From contig CAVQUX010000006.1 of the NCBI GenBank assembly GCA_963716925.1, positions 930,001 to 994,000 on the forward strand: a DNA stretch of 64,000 nt, in the 5' to 3' direction. Numbering within the stretch: position 1 is the first letter of the stretch; each line of letters opens with the position of its first letter. The notes beneath the pieces were generated by a model. The model was not told the DNA's origin and did no database searches. It saw nothing but the letters and a program-made list of their open reading frames with translations. Below, in pieces: positions 18,676 through 27,163 of this stretch. Made by a program: the position numbers and the translations under genes. Origin of the DNA: DAISKN01 sp963716925 (GTDB lineage: Bacteria; Acidobacteriota; Vicinamibacteria; Marinacidobacterales; SMYC01).

Positions 18676-19971
18676 GTGAAGAGAGACTCTTGCGACGTCG
18701 CGGTCATCGGCGGCGGTCCCGCAGGTTCCTCCACGGCGATCTACCTTCGACAAAGCGGCTACAAGACCACTGTTCTAGAGAAGCAGCTCTTTCCCCGGTT
18801 CCACATCGGCGAATCGCTTCTCCCCCAGAACCTCGCTTTGTTCGACGAGCTGGGGATTCACGATGAGATCAGGAAACGGGGCTACCCGACGAAGTTCGGC
18901 GCGGAGTTCGTGAGCAAGTGCGGCGACCATGTGCGGAAGTTCTATTTTCGCGAAAGTCTGGTTCCGAGCGGAGCCATGGCGTACCAGGTGCTCCGTTCCG
19001 ACTTCGATCACCTGCTGATGAATCGCGCGCGCGAGGTGGGCGCCGACGTTCGGGAAAGAAGCACGGTGACCGAGGTCGTACCGAGGGACGATGGCTGCGA
19101 CATTACCGTTCAGCCGGATGGTGGTGAGGCCTATGGGCTCCATGCGAGCCTGCTGGTCGACGCGAGCGGCCAGGAGACGTTTCTTTCGAGCCGCCTGAAG
19201 TTGAAGAAGGTGGACGCCGAGCACCGACGATTCGCCGTCTTCAGCCACTTTCGCGGCGTCGAGCGCGGCACCGGAGACGACGCGGGAAATATACGCATCA
19301 TTCCTTTCGGCGATGGCCACTGGTTCTGGTTCATTCCCCTCGCCGGCGGAGTCACGAGTATCGGGGCGGTCGTCACCAAAGAAGTGATCCGACAGCATCG
19401 CGACGACGTCCAGGGCTATTTCGACAGGACCATCGACGAAACCCCGGTTTTGAAGCGGATGATGACGGGAGCCGAACAGGTCGAGCCGGTCCGTACGATT
19501 GCGGACTTCTCCTACGAATCCGCGCGATTCGTGGGCGACCGCTTTCTCATCGTCGGCGACGCCGCCGCCTTCATCGACCCCGTCTTCTCCTCCGGGGTTC
19601 TCATGGCCATGAGCTCGGCAAGAGACGCGGCGAAGGCGATCCACTCCGCGTTCCAGAAGGATGATTTCAGCGCCCGCGCGTTGTGTGGTTACGAACGAGA
19701 GCACCGCAGGAGGGTTCGCACGATATTTCGCCTCATTCGAGCGTACTATCGTCCGGCGTTTCTCGAAATGTTCATGAACCCCTCCGACGTTTTCGAGCTG
19801 AAGGCGGCGGTGACCACGATGCTGGCCGGCAATGCCGACCTGAAGCTTCGGCTGCGCTGGAGAGTGGAGCTATTCTTCATCATCGGGTGGCTGCGAGGCT
19901 ACATGCGTTCGAACCGAACGATGAGCACGGCCTGCTCCCACGGATGCAGCATCCACCCGGCCGGAGTGTGA
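18676..19971 (+). CDS. Flavin-dependent halogenase-like FAD oxidoreductase
   Basis: A 431-residue FAD protein. The Rossmann motif is GGGPAGSS (12-19), followed by FHIGESLLP (42-50), Lys73 in GYPTKFGAEF, WFWFIP (216-221, a match to the WxWxIP halogenase motif) and VGDAAAFIDPVFSSGV, which fits the Fx.Px.Sx.G pattern. These features are shared with PltA-like halogenases of carrier-bound or free phenolic substrates; related non-halogenating monooxygenases and reductases exist. The gene starts at GTG 79 bases from the divergent ligase and is followed closely by a methyltransferase. Some flexirubins are chlorinated, which makes a halogenase here plausible but unproven. Confidence 0.75.
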   Translation: MKRDSCDVAVIGGGPAGSSTAIYLRQSGYKTTVLEKQLFPRFHIGESLLPQNLALFDELGIHDEIRKRGYPTKFGAEFVSKCGDHVRKFYFRESLVPSGAMAYQVLRSDFDHLLMNRAREVGADVRERSTVTEVVPRDDGCDITVQPDGGEAYGLHASLLVDASGQETFLSSRLKLKKVDAEHRRFAVFSHFRGVERGTGDDAGNIRIIPFGDGHWFWFIPLAGGVTSIGAVVTKEVIRQHRDDVQGYFDRTIDETPVLKRMMTGAEQVEPVRTIADFSYESARFVGDRFLIVGDAAAFIDPVFSSGVLMAMSSARDAAKAIHSAFQKDDFSARALCGYEREHRRRVRTIFRLIRAYYRPAFLEMFMNPSDVFELKAAVTTMLAGNADLKLRLRWRVELFFIIGWLRGYMRSNRTMSTACSHGCSIHPAGV

Positions 19972-20008
19972 CGTTGTCCTCTTCCCGTCGCAGCGACGCT
20001 TCAGACGC

Positions 20009-20764
20009 ATGAGCGACGAGCTCCCATCCGCGCTCGACGCCGCCGGATCGGACTCCTCGGCCGAGAAACGCCTCCTCAAGGAAGCAGCCCGGCGTTTTTC
20101 CCGGGCGGGCCTCGGGCCGTGGGCCTTCGCCCGGGTCAAGCTCCGCATCGATCCCGTCTACAGGGAGATCCTGAGGCAAGGATTGCTTCCACGCTCGGGG
20201 CGCATCATCGACCTCGGATGCGGACAAGCGCTCACGCTTTCCGCGATACGCTCGGCCCAGCGCCAATACGAGAAACGAGATTTCCCCGCGGACTGGCGAC
20301 CGCCGCCCCGCGACGTCGAGTTGTGCGGGTTCGACATCCGGGAGAGAGAGGTCTCGATCGCACGAAAAGCTCTGTCGGGGGAGGCTCATTTCGAAGCCGC
20401 GGACCTCCGAAGCGTGCAGCTTCCCTCTTGTAGCGCGGCGGTTCTCCTCGACGCTCTTCACTATATGGAGCCGCGAGATCAAGAGGCTCTCCTCGTCAAG
20501 GTGGGGCGCGCCATCGAGATTGGGGGGTCGATCGTCCTGCGGGAGGCCGACGCGAGCGGTGGTCGGGGTTTCGAAGCGGTCCGCTGGTCCGAAGCGTTGC
20601 GGGCAACGCTTCGAGGCGCGTGGGGCCAGCGGTTTCACTATCGGAGCGCCGCCGACTGGGCGCAGCGCATCGCGAGCCTGGGATTCGAGACTCGTACTCA
20701 AGAGATGGGTGGGCGAACTCCGTTCAGGAACGTCCTGGTGCACGGCGTTCGCCTTTCCTCGTGA
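20009..20764 (+). CDS. Class I SAM-dependent methyltransferase
   Basis: A 251-residue methyltransferase with motif I IIDLGCGQALTLSAI, an acidic GFDIRE region after the second strand and SCSAAVLLDALHYM near motif IV. The long N-terminal helix before motif I resembles methyltransferases found in aryl-polyene clusters, but the similarity is not strong enough to name it. It follows the halogenase-like gene by 37 bases on the same strand, suggesting a two-gene tailoring operon. The 230 bases after it, up to the convergent acyltransferase gene, show no credible gene. Confidence 0.78.
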   Translation: MSDELPSALDAAGSDSSAEKRLLKEAARRFSRAGLGPWAFARVKLRIDPVYREILRQGLLPRSGRIIDLGCGQALTLSAIRSAQRQYEKRDFPADWRPPPRDVELCGFDIREREVSIARKALSGEAHFEAADLRSVQLPSCSAAVLLDALHYMEPRDQEALLVKVGRAIEIGGSIVLREADASGGRGFEAVRWSEALRATLRGAWGQRFHYRSAADWAQRIASLGFETRTQEMGGRTPFRNVLVHGVRLSS

Positions 20765-20996
20765 GCGCATCGCGCCGCCGCTTCGGCGGAGACCGGGGGC
20801 CGATCGTCATCACCCCTTGCGGGCTCAGGAGCGCCTCTCGACGAGCGATGGATCCACTTTTCTCCGACGCAAGCAGCGGCCGCTCCCGCGCCGCACCGAT
20901 GTGGAATGTCTCTCCGATTCCTCATGCAGCGTGGTGCCGGGATCGGCGCGGACCTTTCGCGATCGCGTCACCCGCGGATCGGAACGGAGAAAGGAT

Positions 20997-21965
20997 CTAT
21001 GTCTCCGCTTGCGGCTGCGACCTCCAGAACGGATAGAACTGATACCAGAGGTGCGGGTAGTCGCGAATTTTCGCCGCGAGCCGGTCCGCGATCGCCTGGG
21101 TGGCGCTCTGCAACGTGGCCTCGCGATCGCCCCCTCGCTTCGCCCATACCGGCTCGTCGAAGAGGCATTGAAAACGACCGTCGGGATGCCGCACGACCCA
21201 CGCGGGAAGCATGGGAGCGCCGCTGAGGTAGCTCAACAACGACGGCGTCTTCAGGAAATGGGCCTCCCGGCCGCAGAAGTCGACGGCGATGTGATCCCGT
21301 CCCAGATGACGATCGAGCAGCATGGCGACGATGCGGTTCTCGGCCAGGAGTCGCCGTATCTGCAACGGAGTATCGATGCTCTGTCTCACTTCCAGGAGCT
21401 CGAGGCCCACGGAAGCTCTCATGTCTCTTCGGATGCGGTTCACGACCGGGCTCGGCTCGGCCATGGCCACCATCGTCAGGGGGTAGCCGAAGAGCTTTCG
21501 CAGGATCACCGCGCCCAGCTCCCAGCTGCCGAAATGGGCAGCCACCAGAAGGATGCCCTTCCCCTCGGCGAGAAGGCGATCGAAGATCCCTCGATCCAGG
21601 TCGACGATTCTGCACGCGAGTACGTCGGGCGGAGTCGAGAGGCTCCGAATGAAATCGATGGTGTCATAGGCGTAACTGCGATAGGTCAGAACAGCAAGGG
21701 CTCTGAGTTGTCGCTGGTCGAGCTCGGGGAAGACCTGCCGCAGATTGTCGACGAGAGCCGAGGTCACACGACGCATCGTCTTCGCCGCGAGCCACGTCCC
21801 AATCGTGCCGATACCGTAGCTGACACTCACCGGCAAGCGGCTCACCCCATGATAGGTGGCGCTGAAAATGAGCCCGTTATTGAGGGCATGCTCCGCCCAA
21901 CGCACTTTGCGAACCTGTTCGAGCTCGAGCGCGCGTTGGGGGGGCGGGGCCATGCTCGACGTCAC
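20997..21965 (-). CDS. Lysophospholipid acyltransferase (LpxL/HtrB-like)
   Basis: A 322-residue membrane-associated acyltransferase. The catalytic HX4E motif is HFGSWE, and the later LDRHLGRD and GAPMLPAWVVR segments match the LpxL/HtrB family. It is the last gene of a four-gene minus-strand operon (LolA, MMPL, GT2, acyltransferase), with a GTGA overlap at its start. In aryl-polyene and flexirubin clusters equivalents transfer the polyene or a fatty acid onto a lipid or sugar carrier. Ordinary lipid A acylation is a less likely alternative given the operon. Confidence 0.87.
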   Translation of the reverse strand: MTSSMAPPPQRALELEQVRKVRWAEHALNNGLIFSATYHGVSRLPVSVSYGIGTIGTWLAAKTMRRVTSALVDNLRQVFPELDQRQLRALAVLTYRSYAYDTIDFIRSLSTPPDVLACRIVDLDRGIFDRLLAEGKGILLVAAHFGSWELGAVILRKLFGYPLTMVAMAEPSPVVNRIRRDMRASVGLELLEVRQSIDTPLQIRRLLAENRIVAMLLDRHLGRDHIAVDFCGREAHFLKTPSLLSYLSGAPMLPAWVVRHPDGRFQCLFDEPVWAKRGGDREATLQSATQAIADRLAAKIRDYPHLWYQFYPFWRSQPQAET

Positions 21966-22633
21966 GCGCGGCAGAAGAAGCGATAGTGCATCGTCAGCAT
22001 GCAGATCCGGAAAACGTCCCGGATGGGCCTCATCTTACTCCTCGTTCCACCATAGGTGCTCGCCACCGCCACGCGCTCGACCTTCGCGCCGCGCCGGACG
22101 AGCTTCACCAAGATCTCGGCCTCTATCTCATAGCGCCGCGCCGTCAGAGTCAATGGCTTCAAGAGGTCGCTTCGGATCAAACGAAACCCGCTCTGGCTGT
22201 CGCGGATCGGTGTGGCCGTCAACCGGGACATGACTCGGCTACCGATGGTGTTGGCATAGTACCGGGATCTCGGCATGCTCTCTTTGTTGAAAACCCGCTC
22301 AGCCAAGACGAAATCTCCCACGCCGTCCCTGGCTCGGTCGACGAGCAGCCGGATGTCGGAGGGGTTGTGCTGCAGGTCCGCATCAATGAACAGCACGTGG
22401 GTGAAGTCTTGTCGAAGAACGTAGGCGAGCCCGGTGCGAACGGCTGCTCCTTTGCCTTCGTTCGCTCGATGGCGAATCACGCGAGCGCCGGCACGTTGGG
22501 CCACCGCGGCCGTCTGGTCCTGGGAGCCGTCGTCGACGACGACGATGTCTTCCAGAAACGGCCGCGCGCCCAGAAGGACGTCGACTATCGACGACTCTTC
22601 GTTGAACGCTGCTACCAATCCGCAGATTCTCAA
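21962..22633 (-). CDS. Glycosyltransferase family 2 (dolichyl-phosphate-mannose-synthase-like)
   Basis: A 223-residue GT-A enzyme. Motifs are LVAAFNEESSIVDVL, VVVDDGSQDQT, the DxD-type FIDADLQH and the later DSQSGFRL. It would transfer a sugar from a nucleotide donor to a lipid carrier at the inner membrane. The start is a TTG overlapping the MMPL stop (TTGA), and its own stop overlaps the acyltransferase start, so it is coupled on both sides. Longer upstream starts run inside the MMPL gene and are unlikely. Its partner in the pathway would be the adjacent acyltransferase. Confidence 0.85.
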   Translation of the reverse strand: MRICGLVAAFNEESSIVDVLLGARPFLEDIVVVDDGSQDQTAAVAQRAGARVIRHRANEGKGAAVRTGLAYVLRQDFTHVLFIDADLQHNPSDIRLLVDRARDGVGDFVLAERVFNKESMPRSRYYANTIGSRVMSRLTATPIRDSQSGFRLIRSDLLKPLTLTARRYEIEAEILVKLVRRGAKVERVAVASTYGGTRSKMRPIRDVFRICMLTMHYRFFCRA

Positions 22634-25095
22634 CGTCTTCGTTCTCCGACGAGGGCGGGCAAGACCAGAAGCGACGCGAAGGCTGCGAACATGACATTCG
22701 TGGCCACCACGACGCCAAGTCTCGCGAGCGGCTGATAACTGGAAAATGCCAGGGTCCCGAAACCGATCATCGTCGTCAGCGCCGCGAGAGCGATGGCGGC
22801 TCCGGTCCACGGCAGGAACTCGCCGAGCCTTCGGCCGTCGTGAGACTGCAACCGATGCAGGATATGGACGCCGTAGTCGACACCTATCCCGATGGACATG
22901 ACGATACCAAAGATACTGAAGAGATCCAGCTCGATCCCGACGGCAGCAAAAAGACCCGCGCTCCAAAGTAGCCCGAGAACCGTAGGGAGAAGACACAGAA
23001 GCGTCAGCCGCACCGAGCGAAAGTCGCGATAAATCAGCAAGATGACCGCGACGGAACCGATGGCGATGCCTTTGAGAAACTGAGGAAGCAAGCTCGCCCG
23101 GAGCTCGCTGTTCACCAGCGCCTGGCCGGTCACGAGAAACGACGGGTCGATTTTGGCCACCACACCCGCCAATCTCGAGACATCGGATTCGGTCTCGGGA
23201 TAGAGGTAGCTCACGGCCAGGTAGCCCGTATCGTCGCGCACGACGAAGCGCGACACGACGGGGCCGAGCCCATGCTCCAGCAACCCATCCAAGGTAATCC
23301 GCTCCCCAGGGTCGAAGAGCACCGGGAGTCGCTCCTCGAAGTCCCGGAACGCGCCCCGACGGAACCCCGCCGCCTCCCGAGCTTCGTTGAAGTGCGGCAA
23401 AACGTTGTCCGCAGTCAAACCAACGCTCTTGATCAACTCGCTCACGGCCGCCTGCTCGCTCGACGGCGGCAAGAAGGCGAGGGGATTGCTGACGGATACG
23501 GTTTCCCCTCGTGTTGTGAGCTCGCGCTCGAGGGTTCGATGCTTTTCCAGAACAGGGTCGAGCTCACGCCCCCGCGCCAAAACCAGCATCACGTTCTTCT
23601 CGAACTCGAATCGCTCCTCGAGCTCGTCCTCGACTGCCGAGCCCGCGGTGTGCGGCTGGATCATCTCGAGGCTGGCGATGACCTCGAGTCGCGGCAACAC
23701 CAAAAGCGACGCCATCGTGAGTGCAGCCGCGGTCCAAAGAATGGCGGTCGAGCGCCGCTCCACGAGCTCGGCCAATCGAGGCAGGCGCGGAGCCCTGTCC
23801 GGACGGGTCGACCGGTGGAAAGACAGGAATGCAGGGACGAAGAACAGTGTGAGACCGGCGGATAGCAGCATGCCCACCGCGACGAGGCGCCCCAGCTCTT
23901 CGAGACTCGGGAAATCGATGAGCATCAGTGCGGCGAAGGTTGCCACGGTCGTGATGAACGCGAGAAGGACGCTGGACACGGTCTGACTCAAGCGTCTCGT
24001 CGCCACCTCCAGACTCGCCCCCCTTGCGCGTTCCTCCAGGAACCGCATGTAGAGCAGCATAAGCCCGTCGTCCCCGAGCCCAAAGACCATGGCCGCTCCC
24101 CCGCTTGCGGCGGCCAGCAAGTCCCCCCGTGCCAGACCCACGATGACCATCGCCAGGAGGCCCGCCAGCCCGAGTGTCGTTGCCGCGCAGAAGAGGATCG
24201 AGTAGCTGCGAAAGACGACGAAGATTACGGCCAGGAGCAGTGCCAGCGAAACGAACGAGTTGCGCATCATTTCGCTGCGGATGAGACTCTCGGCTTCCAA
24301 GGAATCGCGGTAGGCACCCGCGACTTCGATCCGAGCCGGCGGGAGTGCATCCTCGTCTTCTTGGTGGACGACGCTCGTGTCCGCGGACCGAACGCGCCTC
24401 TCGACGTCCGCGAGCTCGTCGAGGAGCACCTTGCAGAACGCCGCGTCGAAGGCCGGCTCGATAGGCTTGGCGATGACCAGGCGCGAACGGCCATCGGAGC
24501 TCACATAGCCGTTCGCTGCGGCATCGAACTGCGCGAAGCCCTTGTTGCCGGCGAAACGCGCACGGAGGTCGAGGACCAGGCCCAGCGGGTCCCGCTGGAT
24601 CCGTTCCCTCGCCGATGTTCCCGGGATCGCCAACGCTTCTCGCGAGCGGAGAAGAGCATCCTCCAGGCTTTCTGGCTGGAATCTCGCCAGGGCGTTTCGG
24701 GCGCCCTCTCGCCCCAGCAACAGCAGAACCCGGTCCAGCAGATAATCCCAGTCTCTGCCGGAGTCGAACAGCGCCGCATCCACGTAGGCGATTTGGGGAA
24801 CCGTCCTCAATTCGCCGATGTACGCCTCGACGAGGTCGTCGTACTCCGAAATGGCATGCCCTGGAGGGGCGTCGAATAGAACATAGACGAAGTCGAGACT
24901 GTCGAAGTGGTCGACGTAGGCTTGAAAGGCATGCACCGCCGGCCCGCCTTGCGGTATGAGCTTCAGAACATCGGATTCGAAGGGAACCCGGGTCAAGGCG
25001 GCTGTTCCGCCAATGGCGAGGACCAGACCCGAAATCAGTACGGCGAAGCGCCTTCTTCGGGCGAAGTCGAGGACGAGCTCGTACCGCTCAGTCAC
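22630..25095 (-). CDS. MMPL/RND-family exporter
   Basis: An 821-residue RND-superfamily transporter with two halves, each a membrane segment, a large periplasmic loop and a bundle of five or six membrane segments. GLGDDGLMLLYMR and IGVDYGVHILHR are the paired intramembrane motifs carrying the conserved acidic residues. Length and form fit the MMPL subgroup that moves lipid-like molecules, as ApeN does in aryl-polyene clusters. The GTG start is five bases after the LolA stop. The protein is probably responsible for moving the lipid product out of the inner membrane. Confidence 0.88.
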   Translation of the reverse strand: MTERYELVLDFARRRRFAVLISGLVLAIGGTAALTRVPFESDVLKLIPQGGPAVHAFQAYVDHFDSLDFVYVLFDAPPGHAISEYDDLVEAYIGELRTVPQIAYVDAALFDSGRDWDYLLDRVLLLLGREGARNALARFQPESLEDALLRSREALAIPGTSARERIQRDPLGLVLDLRARFAGNKGFAQFDAAANGYVSSDGRSRLVIAKPIEPAFDAAFCKVLLDELADVERRVRSADTSVVHQEDEDALPPARIEVAGAYRDSLEAESLIRSEMMRNSFVSLALLLAVIFVVFRSYSILFCAATTLGLAGLLAMVIVGLARGDLLAAASGGAAMVFGLGDDGLMLLYMRFLEERARGASLEVATRRLSQTVSSVLLAFITTVATFAALMLIDFPSLEELGRLVAVGMLLSAGLTLFFVPAFLSFHRSTRPDRAPRLPRLAELVERRSTAILWTAAALTMASLLVLPRLEVIASLEMIQPHTAGSAVEDELEERFEFEKNVMLVLARGRELDPVLEKHRTLERELTTRGETVSVSNPLAFLPPSSEQAAVSELIKSVGLTADNVLPHFNEAREAAGFRRGAFRDFEERLPVLFDPGERITLDGLLEHGLGPVVSRFVVRDDTGYLAVSYLYPETESDVSRLAGVVAKIDPSFLVTGQALVNSELRASLLPQFLKGIAIGSVAVILLIYRDFRSVRLTLLCLLPTVLGLLWSAGLFAAVGIELDLFSIFGIVMSIGIGVDYGVHILHRLQSHDGRRLGEFLPWTGAAIALAALTTMIGFGTLAFSSYQPLARLGVVVATNVMFAAFASLLVLPALVGERRR

Positions 25096-25100
25096 CGGGA

Positions 25101-25796
25101 CTAACGCGGACTGGGAACGTCGCGACCGTGAAATCCACGCAGTCGATCGGATGTTTCCGATGGAAGCTCGACTCGAAACTCCTCGTCCTCGACGGGGACA
25201 TTGGCAAGAAGGTTCGAAAGTTCGATGGTCTTGGTCCCTGCGCCGCCCGGATAGACCAACCGCATCTTCACCATGTAGAGCGTGCGGTCGTCCACCCACA
25301 ATTGCAGCCGTTCGAGACCCTCTTGGATCTGCTTTCGCCTGGCGATCATCTCGACCCGGCGCGTGCCCGGGAGCTCGGGATCCGAGGTAACGTGAATCGT
25401 GAAATGACCTCGGAGCTCCTTCTCCGAAGCCTGATAGAAGTACTTGTCCACGGTTTGCTGAATCTTGGCGATTGGCATGCGTTCCGATTGCGCGCGCTCG
25501 GGCCAGACCATGATCAGTTGATCCCCGTCGATGAGAAGCAGTTTCTTCTCGGGCCTTTCGTACTGAAGCAGGACACGTATGGGACGAGCGGCGATCATCT
25601 TCCCGCTCTCGACGATGGGCTCGACCAGCAGATCGGACTCCGTCGTCTCGACGAAGTCCGCACGGAGGGTAACGAGGCTTCGTTCCACTTCCCGCGCCCG
25701 CTGGTGAAGCTCGGCGAAGGGGTCTGGCTCCTGTGTTGACGCGATTGCCGGAAGAAGCGCGAAGCTGAACGCGGCTAGGTCGCCGGCGAATGGCAC
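25101..25796 (-). CDS. LolA-like outer-membrane lipoprotein carrier family protein
   Basis: About 231 residues, secreted, with the LolA-like half-barrel pattern (VTLRADFVETTESDLL, ARPIRVLLQYERPEKK, LQLWVDDRTLYMVKMRLVY). Proteins of this type accompany MMPL exporters in aryl-polyene clusters and are thought to ferry the lipid across the periplasm. The start is unsure: a GTG at 25796 gives a short hydrophobic leader, and a TTG at 25832 adds 12 residues. It is the first gene of the LolA-MMPL-GT2-acyltransferase operon and is divergent from the chain-length factor gene, with at most 60 bases between them, so their promoters must be very close. Confidence 0.8.
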   Translation of the reverse strand: MPFAGDLAAFSFALLPAIASTQEPDPFAELHQRAREVERSLVTLRADFVETTESDLLVEPIVESGKMIAARPIRVLLQYERPEKKLLLIDGDQLIMVWPERAQSERMPIAKIQQTVDKYFYQASEKELRGHFTIHVTSDPELPGTRRVEMIARRKQIQEGLERLQLWVDDRTLYMVKMRLVYPGGAGTKTIELSNLLANVPVEDEEFRVELPSETSDRLRGFHGRDVPSPR

Positions 25797-25855
25797 GTTC
25801 AGAACGTAGCATACGGTCGAGTTGACGGGCAAGTTGCTCCGTACGATAGACTTCC

Positions 25856-27079
25856 GTGGTGGAACGGGTCGCTATAACCGGGCTGGGGCTCCTCTCGAGT
25901 CTGGGTCGAGACCCGACGAGTTTCGTCGACGCATTGCTCGCCGGAACCAGTGGAATCTCGGAAATCACCGCCTTCGATACGAGAGCCTGCCGCTCTCATC
26001 GAGCGGGCAAGCTCAGGGATTTTGATCCCACCGAGTTCATCGATCCAAACAAGCTTCGCCGGATCGACGAAGTAGGACGCCTCGCGGTTTCATCCGGCAA
26101 GCTAGCTCTCGCCGATGCGGGCGTCGAGACGAACGGAGTTGCCGCGAGCGAGATTGGCATCGTGATAGGCACCTATACCGCGGGCCTGGACAGTACGGTC
26201 GACTTTCTGAGCGGGCTGGTCCGAGGCGGTCCAGCCGACGTCTCACCGCTCCTCTTCAGCAATACGGTGGGTAACGCGCCGGCGAGTCTCTGTGCTCTCG
26301 AGTTCGGTCTCAAGGGCGGAAACGTCACCGTGACGAACAGGGAAGCGTCCTCGCTGGCCGCAATTGCCTATTCCGTGAACTTATTGCGTCATCGGCGCGC
26401 GTCGGCGTTGATTACGGGAGGTGTCGACCACGTCGAAGCAAACTTCTTCCGCATCCACGACCGATTCCATGTGTTGTCACCGGTGGACAGAGGGGAAGAG
26501 GCAGCTCGGCCGTTCGATCGGTTTCGGAACGGTTTCGTTCTCGGTGAAGGCGCGTTTGCTCTACTCGTTGAGGAATGGTCGCGGGCGACGAACCGCGGGG
26601 CGCGGATCTACGCGGAGATCCTGGGCGTCGGAGGCACCTCCTCTCCCACAGGAATCAACCGCTGGCCGGAAGAACCGCATCTCTCTCGCGCGATGCAACT
26701 CGCGCTTTCCGACGCCGGATGTACGGCGAAGAACATCGCCGCAGTGTTTGCCTCCGCCAACGGTACGGTCCCTCTGGATCGCGCCGAAGCGGAGGCCATT
26801 GGCGCAGTCTTTGGCGAGCGCGCCGTACCTGTTGTTTCCATCAAAGGTGCGCTTGGCGAGTCGGGCGCCTCCGGCGCCGCAGCGACAGCCGCCGCCATCC
26901 TCAGCCTCGGGCGGAATCGAATTCCACCAACCGCAGGGCTACGGGAGGTGGCGCCGGACTGTCCAGTGGACGCAAGCGGCGAGTCCCGTTGCACCTCCGG
27001 ACGAGTCGCTCTCGTCAACAGCTTCGCGAGCGGTGGGGCGAATTATTCAGTCGTTCTGCGTGTAGAGCGGTCGCCCTAG
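25856..27079 (+). CDS. Ketosynthase homologue lacking all catalytic residues (chain-length factor, KS-beta)
   Basis: A 407-residue thiolase-fold protein with the same architecture as the active ketosynthase. All three catalytic positions are changed: Cys to Ala164 (NREASSLA), first His to Asn302 (SANGTV) and second His to Glu335 (IKGALGESGA). It keeps the LLFSNTVGNAPASL segment seen in ApeC-type chain-length factors. Such subunits pair with an active ketosynthase and set chain length. It is unusually placed about 8.8 kb from its presumed partner. Start is one of two tandem GTG codons. Codon use is less GC-biased than in housekeeping genes nearby. Confidence 0.88.
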   Translation: MVERVAITGLGLLSSLGRDPTSFVDALLAGTSGISEITAFDTRACRSHRAGKLRDFDPTEFIDPNKLRRIDEVGRLAVSSGKLALADAGVETNGVAASEIGIVIGTYTAGLDSTVDFLSGLVRGGPADVSPLLFSNTVGNAPASLCALEFGLKGGNVTVTNREASSLAAIAYSVNLLRHRRASALITGGVDHVEANFFRIHDRFHVLSPVDRGEEAARPFDRFRNGFVLGEGAFALLVEEWSRATNRGARIYAEILGVGGTSSPTGINRWPEEPHLSRAMQLALSDAGCTAKNIAAVFASANGTVPLDRAEAEAIGAVFGERAVPVVSIKGALGESGASGAAATAAAILSLGRNRIPPTAGLREVAPDCPVDASGESRCTSGRVALVNSFASGGANYSVVLRVERSP

Positions 27080-27163
27080 CAGAGCGAGCGCGCTTTTCTG
27101 CCCCTTGCGGCCCGCGTTCGCAGCGGGGTAGCCTGAACCGTGCCAAAAAAGGTGGATTTCACG

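Noticed and set aside
20765..20996. Possible small gene between two convergent genes
   Set aside because: Open frames here are short, lack ribosome-binding sites and show no coherent residue pattern.
22630..25968. Longer MMPL frame extending through the LolA gene
   Set aside because: The extra 291 residues before the GTG at 25095 are antisense-like and overlap the LolA gene; the exporter's first membrane segment starts right after that GTG.
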